A stretch of 20,489 nt of DNA from an uncultured Oscillospiraceae bacterium (GCA_934635515.1 CAKTZK010000021.1:1-20489); one strand, 5' to 3'; shown: positions 8,248 to 15,788, counted from the first letter of the stretch. Program-made: numbers and translations. Notes: generated from the sequence alone by a model not told the origin.

Positions 8248-9233
8248 AAAAAATTCTCACATTCCTGCTGGCTGCACTGATGATCGTACCGGCCCTGTGC
8301 GCCTGCGGCAAAAAGGAGGAAACCGTGGTGCGGCTGAACGAGGTGACCCACTCGGTGTTCTACGCGCCCCAGTATGTGGCCATGAGCCAGGGATTCTTCG
8401 AGGACGAGGGGCTGAAGGTGGAGCTTATCAACGGCGGCGGGGCTGACAAGGTGATGACCGCCGTGGTCTCCGGCCAGTCGGACATCGGCCTGGCAGGGCC
8501 CGAGGCCAGCATCTATGTGTATAACCAGGGCAAGGAGGACCACACCCAGATCATCGCCCAGCTGACCAAGCGGGACGGCTCGTTCCTGGTGGGGCGGTCC
8601 GATGGGGAGTTCTCCTGGGAGGACCTACGGGGCAAGACCGTTATCGGCGGGCGCAAGGGCGGCGTGCCGGAGATGACCCTGGAATATGTGCTGCGCCGGA
8701 ATGGCCTGACCCCGGGCGTGGATGTGACCGTGGACACCTCCGTGCAGTTTAACATGATGGCCGGGGCCTTCACCGGCGGTCAGGGGGACTATGTGACCCT
8801 CTTTGAGCCTACGGCCACCCAGGTGGAAGAGGCTGGGCAGGGCTATGTGCTCACCTCCATCGGCCAGGAGAGCGGCGAGATCCCCTACACGGCCTACTTT
8901 GCCAACATCAGCTGGCTGGAAAAGAACGTTGACACGGCCCAGCGGTTTGTAAACGCCATTGCCAAGGCCCAGAAATGGGTGCGGGAGCACACGGACCGGC
9001 AGGTGGCCGAGGCTATCTGCGACCAGTTCCCGGACACCAGCCTGGATGAGCTGGAGGCCGTCACCGCCCGGCACCGGCAGATCGATGCCTGGAACGCCAC
9101 GCCGGTGATGGAGCGACAGGCCCTGGAGCGGCTGGAGACAGTGATGGAGCAGGCCGGGGAGCTGCAGCACAGCGAGTGGGTGCCCTTTGAGGAGCTGGTG
9201 AACAACACCTTTGCCCAAAATGCCACAAACTAA
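8244..9233 (+). CDS. NMT1/SsuA-like substrate-binding lipoprotein
   Basis: This is the extracellular, lipid-anchored receptor of the importer. The ATG at 8244 is preceded by GGGGGAAAGG and gives a 329-residue protein with a classical lipoprotein signal peptide; the lipobox LCAC ends at Cys21. After it come EVTHSVFYAPQYVAMSQGFF and GGADKVMTAVVSGQSDIGL, the pattern of the NMT1/THI5/SsuA binding-protein family, and later MMAGAFTGGQGDYVTLFEPT. Such proteins bind aliphatic sulfonates, pyrimidine thiamine precursors, riboflavin or similar small molecules. No neighbouring biosynthetic gene or riboswitch points to one of these, so the ligand is left open. The frame stays open upstream into the permease gene, but that extension is not real. 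Confidence 0.9.
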   Translation: MKKILTFLLAALMIVPALCACGKKEETVVRLNEVTHSVFYAPQYVAMSQGFFEDEGLKVELINGGGADKVMTAVVSGQSDIGLAGPEASIYVYNQGKEDHTQIIAQLTKRDGSFLVGRSDGEFSWEDLRGKTVIGGRKGGVPEMTLEYVLRRNGLTPGVDVTVDTSVQFNMMAGAFTGGQGDYVTLFEPTATQVEEAGQGYVLTSIGQESGEIPYTAYFANISWLEKNVDTAQRFVNAIAKAQKWVREHTDRQVAEAICDQFPDTSLDELEAVTARHRQIDAWNATPVMERQALERLETVMEQAGELQHSEWVPFEELVNNTFAQNATN

Positions 9234-9236
9234 ACT

Positions 9237-9262
9237 GGCGAAAAAACTTCGTTTTTTCTGCC
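9237..9262 (+). terminator. Possible terminator of the ABC importer operon
   Basis: GAAAAAAC (9240-9247), loop TTC, GTTTTTTC (9251-9258) with flanking GGC/GCC extending the stem across one bulged T. It starts 4 bases after the stop codon. The stem is AT-rich, so efficiency is uncertain. Confidence 0.5.
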
Positions 9263-9289
9263 AAAAGGCTTGCAGTCTGCTGCGTGCAT

Positions 9290-9314
9290 AATTTTGCCGC
9301 CTTGCGGCAAAATT
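9290..9314. repeat. Inverted repeat, 11-bp stem
   Basis: AATTTTGCCGC (9290-9300), loop CTT, GCGGCAAAATT (9304-9314). The core TTTGCCGC recurs in the hairpin at 9381-9402. Confidence 0.8.
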
Positions 9315-9380
9315 CCACACTTGCAGCCTGAGAGGTATTTTTCCCCACGCACAGGTCGCGGTGAAAAATGATTTCAATTA

Positions 9381-9402
9381 TTTGCCGCCTGCGGGCGGCA
9401 AA
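9381..9402. repeat. Inverted repeat, 9-bp stem
   Basis: TTTGCCGCC (9381-9389), loop TGCG, GGCGGCAAA (9394-9402). It shares TTTGCCGC with the hairpin at 9290-9314. Confidence 0.8.
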
Positions 9403-9427
9403 CTCTGCGAGGCTTTTTGTGAAGAAA

Positions 9428-9462
9428 ACCCCGCCGTCTGGGGTTGTCCCGGGCGGCGGGGT
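9428..9462. repeat. Inverted repeat, 9-bp GC-rich stem
   Basis: ACCCCGCCG (9428-9436) pairs with CGGCGGGGT (9454-9462) around a 17-nt loop. Confidence 0.7.
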
Positions 9463-9496
9463 GCGTGTCGAAAAAGTCTTTTCGCCCCGCTGAGTA

Positions 9497-9529
9497 AGTT
9501 TTTGAAACTTTGAAAAAGTTTCAAAAACT
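9497..9529. repeat. Inverted repeat, perfect 14-bp stem
   Basis: AGTTTTTGAAACTT (9497-9510), loop TGAAA, AAGTTTCAAAAACT (9516-9529). No T-run follows, so it is not a standard terminator. Confidence 0.85.
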
Positions 9530-9542
9530 ATTGATTTCAATG

Positions 9543-9573
9543 GTGAGGGACACCCTTCTTGGGTTTCCCTCAC
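9543..9573. repeat. Inverted repeat, 8+4-bp stem
   Basis: GTGAGGGA (9543-9550) pairs with TCCCTCAC (9566-9573). After one mismatch ACCC/GGGT continue the stem around a 5-nt loop. Confidence 0.75.
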
Positions 9574-9756
9574 ACTCCCTTCCTTACCGTTATCGCAATC
9601 TTACCACTTTATCGACAGTGGCGGGGATGCTTTTTCGGAGGTTTTCCACATTTTTCGGCGGAAATTGTGGACAAATACCCCGGTTTGTGCTATCTTTATC
9701 TTGTATTAGTATCAATAAGTGCGTTTTACCTGTTTGGGAAAGGATGAAATACCACT

Positions 9757-11541
9757 GTGACAGCCTCTGTGACAAAAGTGAATACCGTCAAGCGGCTCAT
9801 TTCTGCGCTGCTGGTCCTGCTGCTTCTGGCGGGCATGATCATTCCCGTGCTGGGCAGCGTAGGCACGGACGCCTATGTTAACGACGACGAGATCAATGTC
9901 CGCACCGGCCCCGGCACCGGCTACGGTACCGTGCTGTTCAATGGCTCCAAGTCCATCCGGCTCTATCGGGGCCAGTATGTGCGGGTCATCGCCGTGCAGC
10001 GGGGCAGCGATGGGCACGACTGGTATCAGATCGTGTTCGTCTACAAGGGCTACACCAAGGTGGGCTATATGCGCAGCGACTTCGTCAGCTACATCGGTGA
10101 TGACCGGGCGTACTGCAAGTATCTGGACGAGCAGGGCTTTCCCAAGAGCTACCAGCCCTATCTCCGGGCTCTGTACGCCGCCAGCGGCGGCAAGTGGACC
10201 TTCGTGGCCTACAAGACCGGTCTGGACTGGAAGGAGGCCCTGGAAAACGAGTCCACCCTGGGCCGGGCGCTGCTGCATTGGTCCTATGACACCGCCCAAC
10301 GCTCCACGGCCCCCGGCGCTTACGATAGCTCCACCGGGGAGTGGAGGCAGTTTGAGCCGGGCTGGTACGCCGCCAGCCGGGAGACGGTGGCCTATTACAT
10401 GGACCCCCGTTCCTACCTGACAGACGGCACCTGCATCGCCTTTGAGCTGCTTTCCAGCAACAATGCGATCACCCCTGACCAGATGAAAAAGGTGCTGGGC
10501 GACTGCGTTTGGGCTACGGACGAGATTATCGACGAATTTATTCAGGCCGGTAAAGAGGCCAATGTCAGCCCCATTTACCTGGCGGTGAAGGCCCGGGGCG
10601 AGATCGGCACCGGCGCCACAAAAAATGCCACCGGCTACCCCCTCAGCGACGGGAAAAAATATTATAATTTCTTCAATATCGGCGCCTACGGCGGCAGTGA
10701 CCCCAACTACAACGGAATTTTATATGCGCAAAAGGAAGGCTGGGACACCAGCTACAAGGCTCTGCTGGGCGGGGCAAAATTCATATCCGAGAGTTACATA
10801 GCCAAGGGACAGAATACAATGTTCCTTCAGCGCTTTAACTTTTCAAAAACAAATACCTTCGGACACCAGTACGCCACAGACATTACCTATGCGTATATGG
10901 GAGGCTGGAACACCTATGGGTCTTATGCCGAGAACAATATGCTGGGTGTGAATCTCATAATCTCCGTCCCCGTTCTGGAGAATATGCCCGCCGTGACCAA
11001 GCTGCCCACGGCCAGGTACGAGGACGAATATGTGGACCCGGAGCCCGAACCCGAGCCTGAACCGGGGCCCAATCCGGAACCTAATCCCGAGCCCAATCCC
11101 GAGCCCTCTGAGCGCTATGACTATGTGAATGAGCTGAATCTGCGTCTGTCGGATTCCTACCTCTCCGGCTTCACCCTGGGCACCCCTGTTAAGAGCCTGA
11201 TTTCTCAGATCAAGTCGGTAAATAAGAACGCAACCGTCACCGTCACTGCCGGGGGAGCGGCCGTAGCAGACAGTGCCCTGGTCGCTACCGGTCAGGTGCT
11301 GACCATTCAGGATGCCGCCGGGACCTATACCTACACCTGCGTGGTGTATGGCGACGCTAACGGCGACGGACGCATCGCCGCCACGGACCTGCTGGCGGTG
11401 AAGAAGCACATCCTGGGCACCCAGACTCTATCCGGGGCCTATGCCCGCGCTGCCCAGCTCTCCGGCAGCAAGATCGCGGCCACCTCGCTGCTGGCCATTA
11501 AGAAACACATCCTGGGCACTGCGCCCATCGTGCAGAAATGA
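9757..11541 (+). CDS. Secreted SH3b/N-acetylglucosaminidase with C-terminal dockerin
   Basis: This is a predicted exported peptidoglycan hydrolase that cleaves glycan strands. In its 594 residues: basic N-terminus and signal peptide (about 12-36); bacterial SH3 domain (about 38-110, with INVRTGPGTGYGTV); glucosaminidase domain (about 235-400) with the probable catalytic Glu282 in KARGEIGTG and NFFNIGAYGG after it; Pro/Glu/Asn-rich linker (about 427-452); a small beta module; and a type I dockerin (about 530-590). The first dockerin loop, DANGDGRIAATD, is canonical for calcium; the second (LSGSKIAATS) keeps the helix LLAIKKHILGT but has lost its Asp ligands. The GTG at 9757 is the first start, but its GGGAAAGG is rather far; GTG 9769 or 9778 are alternatives. 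The next gene, 10 bases downstream, has a cohesin-like domain, suggesting a partner. Confidence 0.88.
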   Translation: MTASVTKVNTVKRLISALLVLLLLAGMIIPVLGSVGTDAYVNDDEINVRTGPGTGYGTVLFNGSKSIRLYRGQYVRVIAVQRGSDGHDWYQIVFVYKGYTKVGYMRSDFVSYIGDDRAYCKYLDEQGFPKSYQPYLRALYAASGGKWTFVAYKTGLDWKEALENESTLGRALLHWSYDTAQRSTAPGAYDSSTGEWRQFEPGWYAASRETVAYYMDPRSYLTDGTCIAFELLSSNNAITPDQMKKVLGDCVWATDEIIDEFIQAGKEANVSPIYLAVKARGEIGTGATKNATGYPLSDGKKYYNFFNIGAYGGSDPNYNGILYAQKEGWDTSYKALLGGAKFISESYIAKGQNTMFLQRFNFSKTNTFGHQYATDITYAYMGGWNTYGSYAENNMLGVNLIISVPVLENMPAVTKLPTARYEDEYVDPEPEPEPEPGPNPEPNPEPNPEPSERYDYVNELNLRLSDSYLSGFTLGTPVKSLISQIKSVNKNATVTVTAGGAAVADSALVATGQVLTIQDAAGTYTYTCVVYGDANGDGRIAATDLLAVKKHILGTQTLSGAYARAAQLSGSKIAATSLLAIKKHILGTAPIVQK

Positions 11542-11551
11542 TAGGTGACCT

Positions 11552-13249
11552 ATGAAACTACTGAAAAAAACCCTTGTGCGCCTTGCGCTGCTGTGCGCCA
11601 TGCTTTTCTCCCTCCTGCAGGTGAGCTATGCTGCGGGTATATCTGTGTCCGCCGGGCAGAGCACCGTCAGTGTGGGCCGTACCGTGGCCTTTACCATCAC
11701 CGTGCCTGCCGGGTCTGAGGCGTGGACCTATTCCGTGGCCTATTCCGCTAACCTTACATTGGAGTCCGGCGACCTGGCCCCCATGGGCTTTGAGGGGGAT
11801 AACCGCACCAACCAACTCGTGTTCCGTGCCAATGACACCGGCACCGGCTCCGTGTGGATCTCCGCCGGCTCCTACTGCGTGTCCGGCGTGGACTATGATG
11901 CCTCCGGCAGCGCCTCGGTGTCCATCGTCTCCGCCTCCACCCCCGATGACAGCGAGCCGGACTACACCCCCAGCACCCCGGGCAAGAGCGGCAACAATGC
12001 CCTCTCTGCCCTCACCGTCAGCGCCGGGACCCTGACCCCGGCCTTTGACCCGGCTGTGACCGAGTATACCCTCTCCCTGCCCCAGGGCACCGAGAAGCTC
12101 ACGCTCACCGCCACTCCCTCCGACTCCAACGCCACCGTCCAGGGTGACGGGGAGCTGACGCTTCAGGAGGGGGAGAATACGCTTTCCCTGGTGGTCACCG
12201 CCGAAAACGGCGATACCAAGACCTATACCATCACGGCCAAGGTGGCCCAGGAGCCTACGCTGTTTTTTGACTACGGCGGAGCGAAGCTGGGCGTTGTGAA
12301 GGATGTGGAGGGAGTCGTGCCGCCCACCGGATTTACCGCGGCGGAGCCGATCTCCCACGGCGGGGACACGCTGCCTATATGGGTGGACGCTTCCGGCAAG
12401 CGCACACTGGTTTACCTGGTGGATGAGCAGGGGGCGGCCGGTTTCTACCTGTACGACAAGACGGAGGGGATACTGTCGCCCTATCTGCCGCTGACACTGG
12501 GCGGCACGACCTATATCTACACCGGCATCCCGGCGGACAAGGCTGTGGTACCCGGGCTTACCGCCGGGACAGTGGAGGTCCTTTCCCGGACCATCTCGGG
12601 CTGGCACTACGAGGACGAGACACTGAAGGACTTTGTGGTGCTCTATCTGATGGACGGAGAGGGGCAATACGGCTACTACAATTACGACACGGTGCAGGGA
12701 ACGCTGCAGCGCTTTGACGGGGCGGTATACACGGATGACGGCGGGCAGATGCTGCGCCTGCCGATGCTGTATGTATACATCGCCGGGGGTGCGGCGGCAC
12801 TGCTGCTGATCCTGACGATTGTGTTTGCCTGTGTATCCGGCAGCCGGGGCAAGAAGCTGCGGCAGCTGCGAGACGGGCAGGCCGAGACGGAGAAAGAGGA
12901 CAGCAGTCCGACAGAGGAAGAGCCGATAGCGGAGGAACTGCTGGCATCGGAGGAGACAACCCAGCCGGAGGAAACGGACACGGCAGAGCAGCCCCCAGAG
13001 CCTGCAGCAGAAGAAACGGAGAAAACGGAGCAGGCACAGCCGGAGGGCCGGGACGAGACAAAGGAAGAAGTGCCGGAGGAGAAGGAAGAGCCTGCATCAG
13101 AGAAACCGGGGCAGGCGGAGCCGGTCCGGGAGGAGCCGCCGACGGAAGCGGACAAGTCCCAGGCGCAGGAGAAAACGGAGGCGTCCCTGGAGGACACGCT
13201 GAGGGAGCTTCCCTTGGATGAGCTGTTGCGGGATATCCGGGATCTATAA
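11552..13249 (+). CDS. Membrane-anchored cohesin-like/cadherin-like surface protein with acidic tail
   Basis: The 565-residue protein has a signal peptide (1-27, ending VSYAAG) and a beta domain (about 28-127: SVSAGQSTVSVGRTVAFTIT, later ASGSASVSIVSA) resembling the cohesin-like domains that commonly precede cadherin-like sandwiches in gut Clostridia. A cadherin-like beta-sandwich (about 150-232: LSALTVSAGTLTPAFDPAVT, then NGDTKTYTITAKV) follows. Residues 235-400 are an unrecognised Tyr-rich extracellular region. One TM helix lies at about 405-430 (VYIAGGAAALLLILTIVFA), then Arg/Lys, then a roughly 130-residue cytoplasmic tail very rich in Glu. Role inferred: cell-surface anchor, possibly for the dockerin protein encoded 10 bases upstream in the same operon. 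The cohesin assignment is tentative; the cadherin-like domain is firmer. Codon use shifts from C-rich to G/A-rich near 12260. Confidence 0.75.
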   Translation: MKLLKKTLVRLALLCAMLFSLLQVSYAAGISVSAGQSTVSVGRTVAFTITVPAGSEAWTYSVAYSANLTLESGDLAPMGFEGDNRTNQLVFRANDTGTGSVWISAGSYCVSGVDYDASGSASVSIVSASTPDDSEPDYTPSTPGKSGNNALSALTVSAGTLTPAFDPAVTEYTLSLPQGTEKLTLTATPSDSNATVQGDGELTLQEGENTLSLVVTAENGDTKTYTITAKVAQEPTLFFDYGGAKLGVVKDVEGVVPPTGFTAAEPISHGGDTLPIWVDASGKRTLVYLVDEQGAAGFYLYDKTEGILSPYLPLTLGGTTYIYTGIPADKAVVPGLTAGTVEVLSRTISGWHYEDETLKDFVVLYLMDGEGQYGYYNYDTVQGTLQRFDGAVYTDDGGQMLRLPMLYVYIAGGAAALLLILTIVFACVSGSRGKKLRQLRDGQAETEKEDSSPTEEEPIAEELLASEETTQPEETDTAEQPPEPAAEETEKTEQAQPEGRDETKEEVPEEKEEPASEKPGQAEPVREEPPTEADKSQAQEKTEASLEDTLRELPLDELLRDIRDL

Positions 13250-13260
13250 TGGAATAAAAG

Positions 13261-13300
13261 AAAAGAGCCGTGCAGGATATGCATCCTGCACGGCTCTTTT
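13261..13300. terminator. Strong bidirectional terminator
   Basis: AAAAGAGCCGTGCAGGAT (13261-13278) pairs perfectly with ATCCTGCACGGCTCTTTT (13283-13300) around 4 bases. T-runs flank it in both readings. It separates the surface-protein operon from the phage module. Confidence 0.92.
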
Positions 13301-13420
13301 GCGCTTTTGGAGGGGGCGAAAGGAAATTCGGAGCCTTGTTGCCGGGCTCAGGGCAACAGGTGGGGAACAAAAAGCGGCGAACGGGGGGAGGTACAGAGAA
13401 AAAGGAAAGGAGCGAGGCAA

Positions 13421-13585
13421 GTGAGGGAGAGAGAATGGGTGCGCTGCGACCGATGCGATGGAGAGGTCTATGAGGGGGCGGAATACTACCAGATCAACGG
13501 GCAGTGCGTGTGCAGAGAGTGCCTGGAGGAATTTGCCGGACACTGGTTTGCGCCCTTTCGGCTTATTGCCGGGGAGGAGCTATGA
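13421..13585 (+). CDS. Small zinc-ribbon-like phage protein
   Basis: This 54-residue protein has two Cys pairs, C9-x2-C12 and C31-x2-C34 (plus C29), spaced as in a small zinc ribbon (VRCDRCDGE and CVCRECLEEF). The GTG at 13421 is preferred because AGGAG ends 8 bases upstream; the frame is open further left but with no start context. Its TGA overlaps the terminase small subunit ATG (ATGA), so it is translationally coupled to the packaging genes. Similar tiny Cys-rich proteins sit before terminase genes in Firmicutes prophages. Function is unknown; nucleic-acid binding is a guess from the fold. Confidence 0.7.
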   Translation: MREREWVRCDRCDGEVYEGAEYYQINGQCVCRECLEEFAGHWFAPFRLIAGEEL

Positions 13586-13956
13586 GCGGAAAAGGTATGG
13601 ATTTCTGGGCCCAGGTGCGCCGGGCGTATGAGCGGGGCGAGGGCAGCTATCAGGAGCTGGCGGAGCGATTCGGCGTGAGCCAGCGGGCGGTGTGCAGGCA
13701 CGGCCTCAGCGAGGACTGGAAAAAAGAGGAGCCTCAGACGGAGCGGACGGCCCTGCGGGAGGTGACGCAAAAGCTCCACTGGGCGGCCCTGCGGGAGATC
13801 GCACGGCTGGAGGAGCAGGAGGCGGATGTGAAAACCATCCGGGATCTGACCGCTCTGGTGCGGGAGCTGAACCAGCTGGCTAAGTGCGACCGGGAGGAGC
13901 GGACGGAGAGCCTGCGGGTGCAGTGGGGAGAGGAGACGGAGCAGTGGGGCGAGTGA
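13582..13956 (+). CDS. terS: Phage terminase small subunit-like protein
   Basis: This 124-residue protein would recognise phage DNA for packaging. An N-terminal helix-turn-helix (about residues 8-45: VRRAYERGEGSYQELAERFG, then VSQRAVCRHGLSEDW) resembles the DNA-binding domain of terminase small subunits. A helical, charged C-terminal half (about 55-115) could oligomerise. The ATG at 13582 overlaps the previous stop, and its TGA overlaps the GTG of the large subunit. The call rests on position directly before a clear large terminase and on the HTH, not on a specific signature. Confidence 0.75.
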   Translation: MSGKGMDFWAQVRRAYERGEGSYQELAERFGVSQRAVCRHGLSEDWKKEEPQTERTALREVTQKLHWAALREIARLEEQEADVKTIRDLTALVRELNQLAKCDREERTESLRVQWGEETEQWGE

Positions 13957-15308
13957 ATACCCTCCATATCGGGGTACCCAATGAGAAGCAGAAGCTGTTT
14001 TTGCAGTGCCGGGCCAAGTACATCGCCTTCGGCGGGGCCCGGGGCGGCGGGAAAAGCTGGGCGGTGCGGACCAAGGCGAAGCTGATGGCTCTGCGGTACC
14101 CGGGTATCCGGCTGCTGCTGGTGCGGCGGACCTATCAGGAATTGGAGAACAACCACATTCAATTTCTGCGGCGGGAACTGGCGGGCATCGCCGAGTATAA
14201 GGCAACGGGGCGGCAGTTTATTTTCCCCAATGGGAGTGTGCTGGATTTTGGATACTGCGCCTGCGATGGGGACCTGGACCGCTACCAGGGGGCGGAGTAC
14301 GACGTGATCTTCCTGGATGAGGCCACCCAGCTGCGGGAGGAGTGGATGCGGCAGTTTGCGGCCTGTCTGCGAGGCGTGAACGACTTTCCCAAGCGCATTT
14401 ACTACACCTGCAACCCCGGAGGGCCGGGACATGGGTACATCAAGCGGCTTTTCATTGACCGGCGGTTTGGAGCCGGGGAGGAGCCGGGGGACTATGTGTT
14501 CATCCCGGCGCGGGTAACGGACAATCAGGCGCTGCTGAAAAAGCAGCCGGAGTATCTACGGCAGCTGAAGGCTCTGCCGCGGAAGCTGCGGGAGGCCTGG
14601 CTGGAGGGCAAGTGGGACATCTTTCAGGGGCAGTTTTTCCAGGAGTTTACGGACGACCCGGAGCATTATAAGGACCGGCGGTTTACCCATGTCATTGAGC
14701 CCTTTGACATTCCCAGGGAGTGGAAAATTTACCGGAGCTATGACTTCGGGTACGCAAAGCCCTTTTCCTGCGGCTGGTGGGCGGTGGACTTTGACGGGTG
14801 CATTTACCGCATTTTGGAGCTGTACGGCTGCACGGAGAATCCCGACGAGGGAGTGCGATGGACACCGGAGAAGCAGTTTGCCAAGATCCGGGAAATTGAG
14901 GACACGCACCCGTGGCTGAAGGGACGGAGCATCAGCGGTGTGGCGGACCCGGCCATTTGGGACAGCAGCCGGGGGGAGAGCGTGTATGAGACGGCGCTGC
15001 GGCACCGGGTGTATTTTTCGCCGGGGGACAACCGACGGATACCGGGATGGATGCAGATGCATTACCGGATGGCCTTTGATGGGGAAGGGTACCCGCAGAT
15101 GTATGTGTTCAAAGGGTGCAGGGCGTTTATTAGGACGGTGCCAAACCTGATGTTTTCCGACACGGAGCCGGAGGACCTGGACACGCGGCAGGAGGACCAT
15201 GTGGCGGACGAGAGCCGATACTTTTGCATGTCGCGGCCCATTCGGCCCGTGCGGCAGGGGCAGGAGCTGCAGCTGGGGGATGATCCGCTGAATATGAGGA
15301 GAAAGTGA
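13953..15308 (+). CDS. terL: Phage terminase large subunit
   Basis: This is the DNA-packaging motor, an ATPase that pumps DNA through the portal plus an RNase H-like nuclease that cuts concatemers. From the GTG at 13953 (overlapping the terS stop) it has 451 residues. Walker A is GGARGGGKS (27-35), Walker B is VIFLDEA with D122-E123, and the coupling region follows. The nuclease half shows YDFGYAKP with D264 and GVADPAIWD with D332 as likely metal ligands, and an HVADESRY region near the end. Length and domain order are normal and no frameshift is seen, so it may be functional. A 621-base gap full of repeats separates it from the portal gene. Confidence 0.93.
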   Translation: MNTLHIGVPNEKQKLFLQCRAKYIAFGGARGGGKSWAVRTKAKLMALRYPGIRLLLVRRTYQELENNHIQFLRRELAGIAEYKATGRQFIFPNGSVLDFGYCACDGDLDRYQGAEYDVIFLDEATQLREEWMRQFAACLRGVNDFPKRIYYTCNPGGPGHGYIKRLFIDRRFGAGEEPGDYVFIPARVTDNQALLKKQPEYLRQLKALPRKLREAWLEGKWDIFQGQFFQEFTDDPEHYKDRRFTHVIEPFDIPREWKIYRSYDFGYAKPFSCGWWAVDFDGCIYRILELYGCTENPDEGVRWTPEKQFAKIREIEDTHPWLKGRSISGVADPAIWDSSRGESVYETALRHRVYFSPGDNRRIPGWMQMHYRMAFDGEGYPQMYVFKGCRAFIRTVPNLMFSDTEPEDLDTRQEDHVADESRYFCMSRPIRPVRQGQELQLGDDPLNMRRK

Positions 15309-15378
15309 GATGTAAGAGGAAAGTGGAAAGAGGGAGCGGTTTGGGGAATGGTGTGGGGCATGAGGGTGCGGTGGGGAC

Positions 15379-15423
15379 GACCCTTCCGGCGCTTCGCGCC
15401 ACCTCCCCTTGCGCAGGGGAGGC
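15379..15423. repeat. Repeat family B, copy 1
   Basis: Two adjacent hairpins: GGCGC-TTC-GCGCC (15388-15400) and CCTCCCCT-TGCGC-AGGGGAGG (15402-15422). The second hairpin is shared with copies at 15738, 18774 and 20373; the first stem differs in sequence between copies. Confidence 0.85.
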
Positions 15424-15438
15424 TTGAGACGGGGATGC

Positions 15439-15480
15439 GGATTGCCACAGCCAGTTTGCGAACTGGCCTCGCAATGACAG
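15439..15480. repeat. Repeat family A, copy 1
   Basis: A 42-bp element with an outer ATTGC/GCAAT stem (15441-15445, 15471-15475) and inner CCAGTT-TGCG-AACTGG hairpin. It differs from copy 2 at 18837-18878 at three positions only, two of which compensate across the stem. It lies 15 bases after repeat B copy 1. Confidence 0.9.
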
Positions 15481-15482
15481 GC

Positions 15483-15494
15483 TACAAGAAGTGC
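15483..15494. repeat. 12-bp linker repeat L (first of four)
   Basis: TACAAGAAGTGC here, with variants at 15545-15556, 18881-18892 and 20354-20365, fits TRCAAGRAGTRC. Each copy directly follows an A or C repeat. Confidence 0.75.
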
Positions 15495-15505
15495 AGGGTA
15501 AACTC

Positions 15506-15540
15506 GGGGGCGGGCCGTCCGGGAGGCCGGCCCCTACGGA
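15506..15540. repeat. Repeat family C, copy 1
   Basis: GGGCCG (15512-15517) pairs with CGGCCC (15528-15533) and the element ends in CCCCTACGGA. That ending is shared with copies at 20263-20290 and 20320-20347, and with a fragment at 15702-15713. Confidence 0.8.
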
Positions 15541-15589
15541 TGGTTACAAGGAGTACGGGGGTTATCGGACGGCGGGGTGAGGGGAGAGA

Positions 15590-15690
15590 ATCGAGCGCTG
15601 CCAGTGGCAGAAGAAGCGAGATGAGCGAGTGGCCGCGGTCAAAATTTCAAGTGGCAGCTGCAAGGCAGCGCGGAAATTTTGGGCACCGCA
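15590..15690. repeat. Larger imperfect hairpin element (D)
   Basis: CTGCC-AGT-GGCAG (15598-15610) precedes a long imperfect hairpin. In it GCGGT (15635-15639) pairs with ACCGC (15685-15689), CAAAATTTC (15640-15648) with GAAATTTTG (15673-15681), and the tip is GCTGC-AAG-GCAGC (15657-15669). Only one copy occurs in the window. Confidence 0.65.
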
Positions 15691-15737
15691 ACAGGATCAT
15701 CGGCCCCTACGGAGGGGTTTTAAGGGGTGCGGTAGTC

Positions 15738-15788
15738 GACCCCTCAGTCACGGCAGAGCCGTGACTGCTCCCCTTACGCAGGGGAGCC
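15738..15788. repeat. Repeat family B, copy 2
   Basis: CAGTCACGGC-AGA-GCCGTGACTG (15745-15767) is followed by GCTCCCCT-TACGC-AGGGGAGC (15767-15787). Entry sequence GACCCCTCAGTC is the same as in copies 3 and 4. Confidence 0.9.

Larger units (their letters stand above)
9234..9756. other. Gene-free region with a cluster of strong hairpins
   Basis: No convincing gene lies in these 523 bases. Short open frames lack RBSs and family signatures. The left 340 bases hold at least five inverted repeats, the first of which may terminate the ABC operon. The right part is AT-richer and should contain the promoter of the glucosaminidase gene, but no good -35/-10 pair was identified. Confidence 0.7.

Noticed and set aside
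9642..9674. Inverted pair of DnaA-box-like 9-mers (TTTTCCACA and TGTGGACAA)
   Set aside because: Each has one mismatch from TTATCCACA; there are only two, with no dnaA/dnaN genes or AT-rich unwinding element nearby, so an origin is not supported.
9510..9881. Plus-strand frame overlapping the start of the glucosaminidase gene
   Set aside because: Its N-terminal half is read from hairpin DNA and its C-terminal half is the wrong frame of the glucosaminidase signal peptide.
15379..15788. CRISPR-like array
   Set aside because: Repeats are of different families with unequal spacing and internal hairpins, and no cas genes are present.
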